Source: Pelistega europaea (lineage in GTDB: Bacteria > Pseudomonadota > Gammaproteobacteria > Burkholderiales > Burkholderiaceae_B). Taken from it: a stretch of DNA of 64,000 nt. Both the position numbers and the translations under genes were made by a program. The stretch is taken from NCBI RefSeq assembly GCF_013133775.1, contig NZ_JABGBO010000001.1, forward strand, positions 186,001-250,000, read 5' to 3'. The stretch's first letter is position 1, and the number at the start of each line of letters is the position of its first letter. Below, piece after piece: positions 1 to 7,651 of this stretch. The notes beneath the pieces are model-generated. The model was not told the origin of the DNA. It did not search any database and saw only the letters and a program-made list of their open reading frames with translations.

Positions 1-35
1 AGGGGCGTGTTTGTTGTGTGCATGAGGAATGAGTA

Positions 36-494
36 ATGGATTTAGATGAATTAGATAAACGTATTTTGGAGCAATTACAAAAAGATGCTTCCTTGACTAA
101 TCAAGAGTTGGCGGAAAAAGTATTTGCTTCTGCCCCCACTTGCTTGCGTAGAGTGAGGCAACTTGAGCAAAAAGGGATTATTCAAAAACGTGTTGCTCTA
201 CTCGATGCCGGTAAACTTGCCCCTAGTTTGACGGCGATTGTGGAAATCAATTTGTTGCAACAATCGTCAGAGGTGTTTAGTGCCTTTGAAAAACTGTTGG
301 TGAACGAAGCCGCCATATTGCAATGTTATCGAGTATCTAGTGGTCCAGATTTTATGGTGATATTACAAGTACCTGATATGAATGCTTACCATGAGTTGGC
401 TAATCGTCTTTTTACCGCACAACATCAGGTACGAAATGTGAGGACGTTTTTTGCGACCCACCGCAGTAAGTTTGAGACGAGAGTGAGGGTGTAG
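36..494 (+). CDS. Lrp/AsnC family transcriptional regulator
   Basis: A 152-residue protein of typical Lrp/AsnC length. The N-terminal 60 residues form the AsnC-type helix-turn-helix (DLDELDKRILEQL, then LTNQELAEKV and a basic recognition helix with TCLRRVRQLE). The rest matches the RAM/AsnC effector-binding domain. Such proteins are usually multimeric regulators that sense amino acids and act on a neighbouring transporter or catabolic gene. The partner gene is not visible: the upstream side is cut by the window edge, and the next gene is convergent. A GAGGAA stretch about 10 bases upstream supports the ATG at 36. The family is clear; the effector and targets are unknown. Confidence 0.9.
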   Translation: MDLDELDKRILEQLQKDASLTNQELAEKVFASAPTCLRRVRQLEQKGIIQKRVALLDAGKLAPSLTAIVEINLLQQSSEVFSAFEKLLVNEAAILQCYRVSSGPDFMVILQVPDMNAYHELANRLFTAQHQVRNVRTFFATHRSKFETRVRV

Positions 495-606
495 GGTTAC
501 TCATTGATGGGATTTGTGTACTAGGTTTATTTATTGTGTGTCTATTGAACAAGATGAGTAAGGTGTAATATACATTATTTATTGGTCATTTTTTCAATCG
601 GTAAGG

Positions 607-1968
607 CTACTCAGCCTGAATCTGTTGCAGGAAATCAAGAAATTCAGGTGCTAAAGCGTAGGCAACATTAACGCGTAAAGCAGCAGGATGGTTACCTTTT
701 TTGTCTGGATAAAAAAGGCTTCCCGGAGCAAGGAAAATACTACGATCTGCTGCTTTTTGTGCTATATCGACATCATTTTGTGCACGAAGCTCTACCCATA
801 CATAATATGATCCTTCCGACCTGAAAGGGATATGTAATCCCAACTGGGTAAATTGGTGTACGGCTCTTTGTGTGGAATCTTCGACAAGTGATCTTAATCG
901 CCTGATATGACGTAAATATTGACCATTTGTCATAATATTGTGTAGCCATCTTTCAAGGTAGTCTGAAGAGTTTACGATAGTCAACATTTTTATGTTGGCG
1001 ATGGAGTTAATGATTTTTTCGCTACCGGCAATAAAACCGATACGAAAATTTGCCGACAGGGTTTTAGAGTATGTACCAATATAAATTACTCTATCAAGCT
1101 GATCTAGGGCACTCATTCTCGGGGAGTTGGCAGGAGAGAGGTCTGCAAAGGCATCATTTTCTACACAATAAAAATTAAATTTTTCTGCAATTTTTAGAAT
1201 TTGATACTGTGTGGGAATATTTATTGCCCCTCCTGTTGGGTTATGTCCTAGAGTTTGTGTAAAAAATAATTTAGGTCGGTATTGAATGGCTTTTTCCTCT
1301 AATTCTTCTATATCAGGACCTGTCGTTAGACGGTTAATCCCAATATAACGGATATTGTATAAGCGCAGTTTAGCGAACAAAGGATAATAGCCGGGACTAT
1401 CTACAAAGACGGTATCCCCTGCAGAGAGAAAGTTCTTAATAATGAGATCCATCGCATGGTTAGCTCCATAAGTGGTGATAATTTGGCATGGGGAGGCTTG
1501 AATGTTTCTTTCATAAAGGTGTTGAGAAAAAACTTCTCTAAGGGGTAAGAATCCCATGGGAGGTGTATAAGAGAACTTACTGTTGGTGGGAATTTTGATT
1601 CGCATGTCAAAATCAATTTGATCTATCCATTGTACAGGAGGGCGACCGTCTCCGACACGGATGTTTAGTGTGGGGTTGATTTGTTCTTTCAAAAGAGAGG
1701 CGGAATCCAGAGCTTGACGAATTCGAGGATGACTTTTCTCTTGAGAGATGATACGGTTTACTGGATAATTCACAAAATAACCAGATCCCGGCTTGGCTCT
1801 AATTACCCCTGAAGAAACGAGACGATCGTAGGCATCAACGACAGTGTTTTTGGATACGTTGAAGAAATCGCTAGCTGCACGAATAGACATAAGTTTTTGG
1901 TTGGGTTTGAACCGTTCTTGTTTTATTGCATCTTCAAAAAAGTTAACTAATTGATTTACCTTATTCAT
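607..1968 (-). CDS. MocR-type GntR/aminotransferase fusion regulator
   Basis: A 453-residue protein. Residues 1-70 are a GntR winged helix (SIRAASDFFNVSKNTVVDAY, then GSGYFV). From about residue 100 follows a fold-type I aminotransferase domain with NPTGG (243-247), the END segment near 270-272, and the PLP-lysine motif YSKTLS with Lys302. In MocR proteins the aminotransferase part binds PLP as a sensor and usually does not catalyse transamination. It is divergent from the TRAP/HMG-CoA reductase gene run, and the shared 165-bp intergenic region holds ACTGTACC half-sites, so it probably controls that run and itself. The effector is unknown; an amino acid or amine would be usual for the family, which is odd next to a mevalonate-type gene set. 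Confidence 0.88.
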   Translation of the reverse strand: MNKVNQLVNFFEDAIKQERFKPNQKLMSIRAASDFFNVSKNTVVDAYDRLVSSGVIRAKPGSGYFVNYPVNRIISQEKSHPRIRQALDSASLLKEQINPTLNIRVGDGRPPVQWIDQIDFDMRIKIPTNSKFSYTPPMGFLPLREVFSQHLYERNIQASPCQIITTYGANHAMDLIIKNFLSAGDTVFVDSPGYYPLFAKLRLYNIRYIGINRLTTGPDIEELEEKAIQYRPKLFFTQTLGHNPTGGAINIPTQYQILKIAEKFNFYCVENDAFADLSPANSPRMSALDQLDRVIYIGTYSKTLSANFRIGFIAGSEKIINSIANIKMLTIVNSSDYLERWLHNIMTNGQYLRHIRRLRSLVEDSTQRAVHQFTQLGLHIPFRSEGSYYVWVELRAQNDVDIAQKAADRSIFLAPGSLFYPDKKGNHPAALRVNVAYALAPEFLDFLQQIQAE

Positions 1969-1994
1969 TATCTAAAAATGTCGCTTTGCACAAA

Positions 1995-2049
1995 ACTGTA
2001 CCTATAAATAAATAGGTACAGTAACTATTAAAAACATTATAACTGTACC
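1995..2049. promoter_or_regulatory. putative MocR operator: three ACTGTACC half-sites
   Basis: An exact inverted repeat, ACTGTACCTAT (1995-2005) and ATAGGTACAGT (2012-2022) separated by 6 bases, is followed by a third copy, ACTGTACC, at 2042-2049. All lie between the divergent MocR-type gene and the TRAP gene. GntR-type helix-turn-helix proteins commonly bind such half-sites in mixed inverted and direct arrangement. The repeat is seen directly; assignment to this regulator is inferred from position. Confidence 0.6.
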
Positions 2050-2090
2050 TTTTCTATCAAGGTAAAACAAGTAAATATTCTAGTTATAAC

Positions 2091-2113
2091 AAAGAATTCG
2101 AGACGAATTCTTT
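2091..2113 (+). promoter_or_regulatory. inverted repeat in the TRAP gene leader
   Basis: AAAGAATTCG (2091-2100) and CGAATTCTTT (2104-2113) form a perfect 10-bp inverted repeat with a 3-base spacer, followed by TTGTTTTG. It ends 32 bases before the preferred start codon of the solute-binding protein gene. It could be a transcript hairpin (attenuator or 5' stabiliser) or a second operator; sequence alone does not decide. Confidence 0.4.
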
Positions 2114-2145
2114 TGTTTTGAATATAAATTATTATGGAGACAGTT

Positions 2146-3186
2146 ATGAAGCAAAATCGACGTTCCTTTCTAAAAAAAGTGGCTAGTACTTCTGTAGTGG
2201 GGGCTGGTGCATTAGCGTTTCCAGCTATAGCACAAGCACAAGATGCCGTGAAGTGGAAAATGCAATCGTTGTGGGATGGAGGAACTACACCACAAAAATT
2301 TGAGGAAATTTTTGTAAAGCGGGTAGCTGAGTTGACGGATAATAAATTTCAAATTCAGTTATATTCAGCAGGGCAATTGGTACCAGCTAATCAGGCATTT
2401 GATGCGGTGAGGGGTGGAGCATTTCAAATGATGAAAACCTTTGATGGTTACGAAGCAGGGAAAATTCCAGCCTTAGCCTTTACAAGTACAGTACCTTTTG
2501 GTTTTCCTGAATCGGATCAATACGAAGCTTGGTTTTATGAAAAGGGAGGTCTAGACTTAGCACGACAAGCTTATGCTCCTGCAGGACTTTTTTATATTGC
2601 CCCTACCGTCTATGGAGCAGAGCCTATTCATTCTAAGGTACCCATTAACTCCTTAGATGACTTCAAGAATAAGAAAGGTCGTTTTGTCGGACTAGCATCA
2701 GCGGTCATGGGTAAGTTAGGTGTATCGGTAACGCCGCTAGTGACTGCAGAAGTCTACTCAGCCCTAGATAAAGGGGTAATTGATTTGGCAGACCGGGGAG
2801 ACTTGATGGCTAATTACGAATCCGGTCTAGCCGATGTTGCTAAGTATATTATTATGCCGGGTCCTCACCAGCCAACAACAGCAACAAGTTATGTTGCAAA
2901 TAAACGAGCCTATGATGCATTACCTGCCTCTTTCAAAGCAGCGCTTGCTGTTGCTGCCAGAGAGGTTTCTTCAGCCTTACGTCAACATTATCTTGTCTCT
3001 AATAATGAAGCGTTAAAAGGTTTTAAAGAAAAAGGGGTAACTGTTAGTTCTCTGTCCATTGAAGATATTACAAAGGGCCGTGCTGTAGCAATTGAAGCAT
3101 GGAAGGATGCAACCAAAAACAATCCTTTGGCGGTCAAAATGATGGAAAGCCAAATTGCCTTTATGAAAGAACTGGGTTTGCTGTAA
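2146..3186 (+). CDS. TRAP transporter solute-binding protein (DctP family)
   Basis: Periplasmic substrate-binding component of a tripartite ATP-independent transporter, 346 residues from the chosen start. The N-terminus has a twin-arginine signal (NRRSFLKK, a hydrophobic run, then AIAQAQDA), followed by a DctP fold (WKMQSLWDGG near the start, GGAFQMM, and a central GRFVGLASAVMGKLGVSVTP segment). The ATG at 2146 is chosen over an in-frame ATG at 2134 because GGAG at 2136-2139 sits 6 bases upstream and would otherwise lie inside the gene. The Q and M subunits follow directly, then HMG-CoA reductase, which suggests mevalonate or a related hydroxy acid as ligand; this is inference from context. 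Confidence 0.9.
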   Translation: MKQNRRSFLKKVASTSVVGAGALAFPAIAQAQDAVKWKMQSLWDGGTTPQKFEEIFVKRVAELTDNKFQIQLYSAGQLVPANQAFDAVRGGAFQMMKTFDGYEAGKIPALAFTSTVPFGFPESDQYEAWFYEKGGLDLARQAYAPAGLFYIAPTVYGAEPIHSKVPINSLDDFKNKKGRFVGLASAVMGKLGVSVTPLVTAEVYSALDKGVIDLADRGDLMANYESGLADVAKYIIMPGPHQPTTATSYVANKRAYDALPASFKAALAVAAREVSSALRQHYLVSNNEALKGFKEKGVTVSSLSIEDITKGRAVAIEAWKDATKNNPLAVKMMESQIAFMKELGLL

Positions 3187-3273
3187 TCCTCAATAGGGTT
3201 TCTTGTTTGTCTTGAGGTGGACATGAGAAACCCTTTATTTCTAAGCAGATATTTTTATTGTATTGAGGGCAAA

Positions 3274-3774
3274 ATGCTGGCATTAGTACATGGGTTTGTA
3301 AAAGTTGTGACGATGATAAATAAGAGCTTATTCTATTTATCGACAAGTTTGATTTTTGTTATTGTTTTTTCAATGATGTATGAGGTAGTTAGTCGCTATG
3401 TTTTTAATGCTCCAACTGTTTGGGGGTTGGAGTTAGCGACCCTTTTGTTTGGACCTTATTTTTTGTTAGGTGGGGCATACTTATTACACATAAAAGGTCA
3501 TGTCAATCTGGATATTATTAAAAATAAGCTATCCCTCAGATTGCAAAAATGGTTAGATTTTTTCTCGTATGTAGTAGTGATTATCTTTTGCTCTATTTTA
3601 TTCTATTACGCCTATCCTGCTGCATTAGACTCATTCCAATATGGAGAAACGAGTTTTTCGGCATGGAATCCTATTATTTGGCCAACAAAGTTTGCAATTC
3701 CTCTGGCATTAATCATGTTAGGGCTACAAAGTCTTGCTGAAATGATTCGATTATGTGTGGGGGATGAGGTATGA
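3274..3774 (+). CDS. TRAP transporter small permease (DctQ family)
   Basis: Small membrane subunit with four predicted transmembrane segments and the family motif VVSRYVFNAPTVWGLELA after the first helix. The length from ATG 3274 (166 residues) fits DctQ proteins, with GAGGG just upstream. An upstream ATG at 3223, preceded by GAGG, would add 17 residues of no recognisable family character, so the start is uncertain. The 3' end overlaps the large permease by 4 bases (ATGA), indicating translational coupling. It bridges the solute-binding protein and DctM in Na+-driven uptake. Confidence 0.88.
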   Translation: MLALVHGFVKVVTMINKSLFYLSTSLIFVIVFSMMYEVVSRYVFNAPTVWGLELATLLFGPYFLLGGAYLLHIKGHVNLDIIKNKLSLRLQKWLDFFSYVVVIIFCSILFYYAYPAALDSFQYGETSFSAWNPIIWPTKFAIPLALIMLGLQSLAEMIRLCVGDEV

Positions 3775-5084
3775 GTTCAAATGAAATTCTGATTGTCATG
3801 TTTTTAGGTTTAACCCTATTTATGTTCACAGGGCTTCCTATTGCCTTTGTGTTAGGTGGGTTATCATTACTTATTACCGTGACATTATGGAATGCGGATG
3901 CTGTAGTCATTTTGCTTTTACAGATTTTTGATACGATGAGATCAGAGTCCTTGCTGGGCATCCCCTTGTATATTCTAATGGCGGGTATTTTACAGCGCAC
4001 GGGAATCATCGAAGAACTTTATCATGTGATGGAAATATGGTTCGGTAGGTTGAGAGGTGGGCTAGCAATTGGTACAGTGGTTATTTGTGTTCTAATGGCA
4101 GCAATGACAGGGGTTGTGGGGGCAGCAGTTACGGCTATGGCACTACTCGCAATGCCGGAAATGTTAAAGCGAGGTTATAACCCGGAACTTGTTACAGGGA
4201 CTATTTGTGCCTCAGGAACATTGGGAGTTCTTATTCCTCCTTCTGTACTAACGATTGTATATGCGGTTACTGCACAGGTCTCTATTGGGAAAATGCTAAT
4301 AGCGGGAATTACTCCCGGAATTGTATTGGCAGCATTGTACATTCTCTATATTTTGTATATGGCTTATTTTAAGCCCGGACATATTCCTGCCTCAGTACAG
4401 GGGGCTGTTCCCTTTTCACAAAAGATGAAAAGTCTTAAAGGTATTATTCTGCCTGCCTTATTGATTGCTTTGATTTTAGGATCTATTTTTACAGGGGCTG
4501 CGACTCCGACTGATGCTGCCGCTGTGGGAGTAGTGGGTGCATTACTGATTGGCTTATTTAAGCGCAAGTTAAGTTTCAAAAGTCTACAAGATGCATCTGT
4601 GGAAACACTTAAAGCCAGTGCTATGATTCTTTGGATCACGATAGGAGCAAAGGCTTATGTAGCCATCTTTACCGGATTAGGTGGGGCGGACACGCTACTA
4701 GAAATGATTAAGGAGCTTAATGTACATCCCTATGTAATTTTGGCATGCATGATGCTGATATTAATTTTTCTGGGAACGGTATTGGATGAAATTGGCATCA
4801 TCTTACTGACTGTTCCTGTTTTTCTTCCTATTGTAAGAATGCTTGGATTTGATGAAATCTGGTTTGGAGTGCTGTTTGCAATCACAATTCAAACAGGATA
4901 CATTAGCCCTCCTTTTGGTTATACCTTATTCTATATCAAAGGACCATTACCATCTCATCTTAATATGGGGGTTGTTTATCGTGGTGTTGTGCCTTTCTTA
5001 CTGCTACAGATTTTGGCATTAATTCTTTTCGCGATGTTCCCCAACTTAGTCACATGGTTACCTAATCTAATGGAACTTAATTAA
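3771..5084 (+). CDS. TRAP transporter large permease (DctM family)
   Basis: A 437-residue, highly hydrophobic protein with about 12 membrane segments, matching the DctM/SiaM large subunit that forms the transport channel. Family features include FTGLPIAFVLGG near the N-terminus, SGTLGVLIPPS in the middle, TPTDAAAVGVVGAL, and ISPPFGYTLFYIKG near the end. The start overlaps the stop of the small permease gene. It is followed after 18 bases by HMG-CoA reductase, with a GGAG-type ribosome site (caggagac) in that gap, so the TRAP and reductase genes very likely share a transcript. Confidence 0.93.
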   Translation: MSSNEILIVMFLGLTLFMFTGLPIAFVLGGLSLLITVTLWNADAVVILLLQIFDTMRSESLLGIPLYILMAGILQRTGIIEELYHVMEIWFGRLRGGLAIGTVVICVLMAAMTGVVGAAVTAMALLAMPEMLKRGYNPELVTGTICASGTLGVLIPPSVLTIVYAVTAQVSIGKMLIAGITPGIVLAALYILYILYMAYFKPGHIPASVQGAVPFSQKMKSLKGIILPALLIALILGSIFTGAATPTDAAAVGVVGALLIGLFKRKLSFKSLQDASVETLKASAMILWITIGAKAYVAIFTGLGGADTLLEMIKELNVHPYVILACMMLILIFLGTVLDEIGIILLTVPVFLPIVRMLGFDEIWFGVLFAITIQTGYISPPFGYTLFYIKGPLPSHLNMGVVYRGVVPFLLLQILALILFAMFPNLVTWLPNLMELN

Positions 5085-5102
5085 ATATTCAGGAGACAAT
5101 AA

Positions 5103-6374
5103 ATGGATAAAAATTCACGTATTTCTGGTTTTCATAAATTGGGAATTAAAGGTCGATTAGCTGCAGTTCAGTCTTTTAGTCAACTTGATGAACAAACTGT
5201 GACCCTATATGAGAATACAGGTAATTTACCTGCTGAGTTAGCTGATCATCTGATTGAGAATGTGATTGGGACAATGAATATCCCAGTAGGAATTGCCACA
5301 AATATGAAAATTGATGGAGAGGACTACTTAATCCCCATGGCAACAGAAGAGTCTTCTGTTGTTGCTGCTGTGTGTAATGCTGCTCGTCAATGTTATGACA
5401 GTGGAGGATTTACCACATCAATGTCTGGGTCTTTGATGATTGCACAAATTCAGTTGGTTGATATACCTAATCCAGAGTATTGTAGGACGATTATTTTAGA
5501 GAGCAAAGAAAAGATTAAAGCCATATGTGATGAATGCGATCCTATCCTTGTGAAATTTGGAGGGGGATTCCAAGATGTTGAGGTTCGGGTGATTGATACA
5601 CCATCAGGAGTGATGGTAGTTACCCATATAATCGTGGACACCAAAGATGCGATGGGAGCTAATGCGGTGAATACGATGGCAGAGAAATTAGCCCCTCATA
5701 TTGAAAGTTGGACTGGAGGTAAAGTATATCTACGAATTTTGTCTAATTTAGCAGATAAACGTGTCGCTCGAGCACGAGCTATCTGGACCTGCGAAGCAAT
5801 TGGAGGAGAATCAGTGAGAGATGGCATTATCAGCGCCTACCACTTTGCTAATTTTGATCCTTATCGTGCGGCCACACATAATAAAGGAATTATGAATGGG
5901 GTTTCTGCTGTGGTACTGGCAACAGGTAATGATACGCGAGCAGTTGAGGCAGGGGCACATGCTTATGCTGCTCGTAAAGGTTGTTACCGTAGTTTGACAC
6001 ATTGGGAGATGGATAAGCAAGGTAATTTGGTGGGTTCTATTGAAATTCCTCTGGCAGTGGGTTTGATTGGGGGAGCGACTAAATTACATCCTATGGCAAA
6101 AGCGAACTTAACTATTCTTGGTGTTAAAACAGCCAATCATTTAGCGCGGATTATTGCGGCTGTCGGGTTGGCACAGAATTTTTCCGCTATTAAATCCCTA
6201 GCAACGGTAGGTATTCAAAAAGGGCATATGTCACTTCATGCACAAAATATTGCTATGATGGCAGGGGCAGTAGGTGACGAAATTGACAAAATTGCACAAA
6301 TATTGGTCACAAAATCGCTTGTACGTATTGATGTTGCCCAAGAAGAATTGACAAAATTGCGTGCTCTAGGTTAA
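5103..6374 (+). CDS. mvaA: degradative (class II) HMG-CoA reductase
   Basis: A 423-residue class II hydroxymethylglutaryl-CoA reductase, the bacterial type that in Pseudomonas mevalonii oxidises mevalonate to HMG-CoA. The catalytic set is present: Glu83 in TEESS (81-85), Lys261 in THNKGIMNG, Asp277 in GNDTRAVEAG and His375 in KGHMSLHA. ENVIG (52-56) and the dinucleotide-site motif DAMGAN (182-187) are also conserved. The usual EEPS is EESS here (Pro to Ser next to the catalytic Glu). Betaproteobacteria make isoprenoids by the MEP route, so a catabolic role is expected. The gene follows TRAP transporter genes, and an HMG-CoA lyase lies at 29592-30509. Cofactor preference (NAD or NADP) cannot be read with confidence. 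Confidence 0.93.
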   Translation: MDKNSRISGFHKLGIKGRLAAVQSFSQLDEQTVTLYENTGNLPAELADHLIENVIGTMNIPVGIATNMKIDGEDYLIPMATEESSVVAAVCNAARQCYDSGGFTTSMSGSLMIAQIQLVDIPNPEYCRTIILESKEKIKAICDECDPILVKFGGGFQDVEVRVIDTPSGVMVVTHIIVDTKDAMGANAVNTMAEKLAPHIESWTGGKVYLRILSNLADKRVARARAIWTCEAIGGESVRDGIISAYHFANFDPYRAATHNKGIMNGVSAVVLATGNDTRAVEAGAHAYAARKGCYRSLTHWEMDKQGNLVGSIEIPLAVGLIGGATKLHPMAKANLTILGVKTANHLARIIAAVGLAQNFSAIKSLATVGIQKGHMSLHAQNIAMMAGAVGDEIDKIAQILVTKSLVRIDVAQEELTKLRALG

Positions 6375-6471
6375 ACAACGTATTGAAAATAATTTTTCTT
6401 TAAATAAGCTCAAAGGTAAATTTTATAAATGCTATTTCCTACCAATGAGCTTTTTTCAATATGGAGGTTGT

Positions 6472-7635
6472 ATGTTCACTCAAGAGGAAATTCAATATGC
6501 AATACACTTGCGTCATGATATTCACCAACATCCTGAATTAAAGTATGAGGAAAACCGTACTTCTAAGTTGGTGGAGAAAGAACTTCGGATGTTGGGATTT
6601 CAGGTTCAAACAGGTATCGCAGGGACAGGGGTTGTAGGACTTTTGCAGAGCGATATTCCCGGCCCTTGTATTGCTTTTCGCGCAGATATGGACGCCTTGC
6701 CTATTTTAGAGAAAACGGGCTTGGAGTATGCCTCTCAACATGATGGTAAGATGCACGCTTGCGGTCATGATGGTCACACAGCAACCTTGTTGTTGGCTGC
6801 TCGTTGGTTAGCAAACCATAGGGCAGAATTGAAGGGAACGATTAAACTCATTTTCCAACCAGCAGAAGAGGGAGGGAATGGGGCAGAAAAGATGGTTAAA
6901 GAGGGAGTGCTTGATAACCCTAGAGTAGAAGCAATTTTTGGTTATCATAATCGTCCCGGATTTCCAGCAAAATTAGTTTTTGTTAAGCCAAATAGTGCAA
7001 TGGGGGGGAATGATACGTTTGATGTGACTATCAAGGGAAAGGCAGGACATTCAGCTATGCCAAGTTTGGCGATTGACCCCATCTATGTGGCGGCCAATAT
7101 TGTGCAACAAACTCAGGGTTTAGTTGGACGAAGTAAGTCCCCCTTGAAACATGGTGTGATTACGGTAAGTCAGTTTCATGCAGGGAGTGCTGATAATATC
7201 ATCCCTGAACAGGCAAATATTGTGATTAATATTCGAAGCGATTCCCCTGAAAGTCGGGAACAGTTGGCGGGACGTTTAGAGAATCTCATTAAAGGGAATT
7301 GTCTGGCTTTTGGAGCTGAGTACAGTATGGTAGCTAAACATTCTGTTCCTCCTTTGTGTAATCCTCCAGCATATGCAGATGTGGTGCTTGAGGCGACAAA
7401 AAAGGTGATGCCAGACCATCCTCTACAGAGACTTGATTATATGCCGACAATGGGAGCAGAGGATTTTGCGTTTTATTTGGAGCAAGTACCGGGTTGTTTC
7501 TTCTTCGTTGGTAATGGGGAGGATTGTGCCTATTTGCATAATGAAAAATATAATTTTAATGATGAAATTTTAAGTACAGCTGCGGGCGTTTTTGTTGGTT
7601 TGGCAAAACATTATTGCGGCATATCTGAGAGATAA
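6472..7635 (+). CDS. M20 family metallo-amidohydrolase
   Basis: A 387-residue member of the M20D amidohydrolases (hippurate, N-acetyl-amino acid and aminobenzoyl-glutamate hydrolases). Metal and catalytic motifs are visible: RHDIHQHPEL near the N-terminus, FRADMDALP (69-77), HACGHDGH (95-102, Cys97 and His99 as ligands), AEEGG (131-135), GYHN and a C-terminal His in YLHNEKYNF. ATG 6472 is chosen because GGAGG at 6463-6467 is just upstream; an in-frame ATG at 6445 has no good site. The AbgT-type transporter follows 16 bases later, so the two probably form an uptake-and-cleavage pair for an N-acylated amino acid or peptide-like substrate. The specific substrate is unknown. Confidence 0.88.
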   Translation: MFTQEEIQYAIHLRHDIHQHPELKYEENRTSKLVEKELRMLGFQVQTGIAGTGVVGLLQSDIPGPCIAFRADMDALPILEKTGLEYASQHDGKMHACGHDGHTATLLLAARWLANHRAELKGTIKLIFQPAEEGGNGAEKMVKEGVLDNPRVEAIFGYHNRPGFPAKLVFVKPNSAMGGNDTFDVTIKGKAGHSAMPSLAIDPIYVAANIVQQTQGLVGRSKSPLKHGVITVSQFHAGSADNIIPEQANIVINIRSDSPESREQLAGRLENLIKGNCLAFGAEYSMVAKHSVPPLCNPPAYADVVLEATKKVMPDHPLQRLDYMPTMGAEDFAFYLEQVPGCFFFVGNGEDCAYLHNEKYNFNDEILSTAAGVFVGLAKHYCGISER

Positions 7636-7651
7636 GATATAGGGAGTTTTT

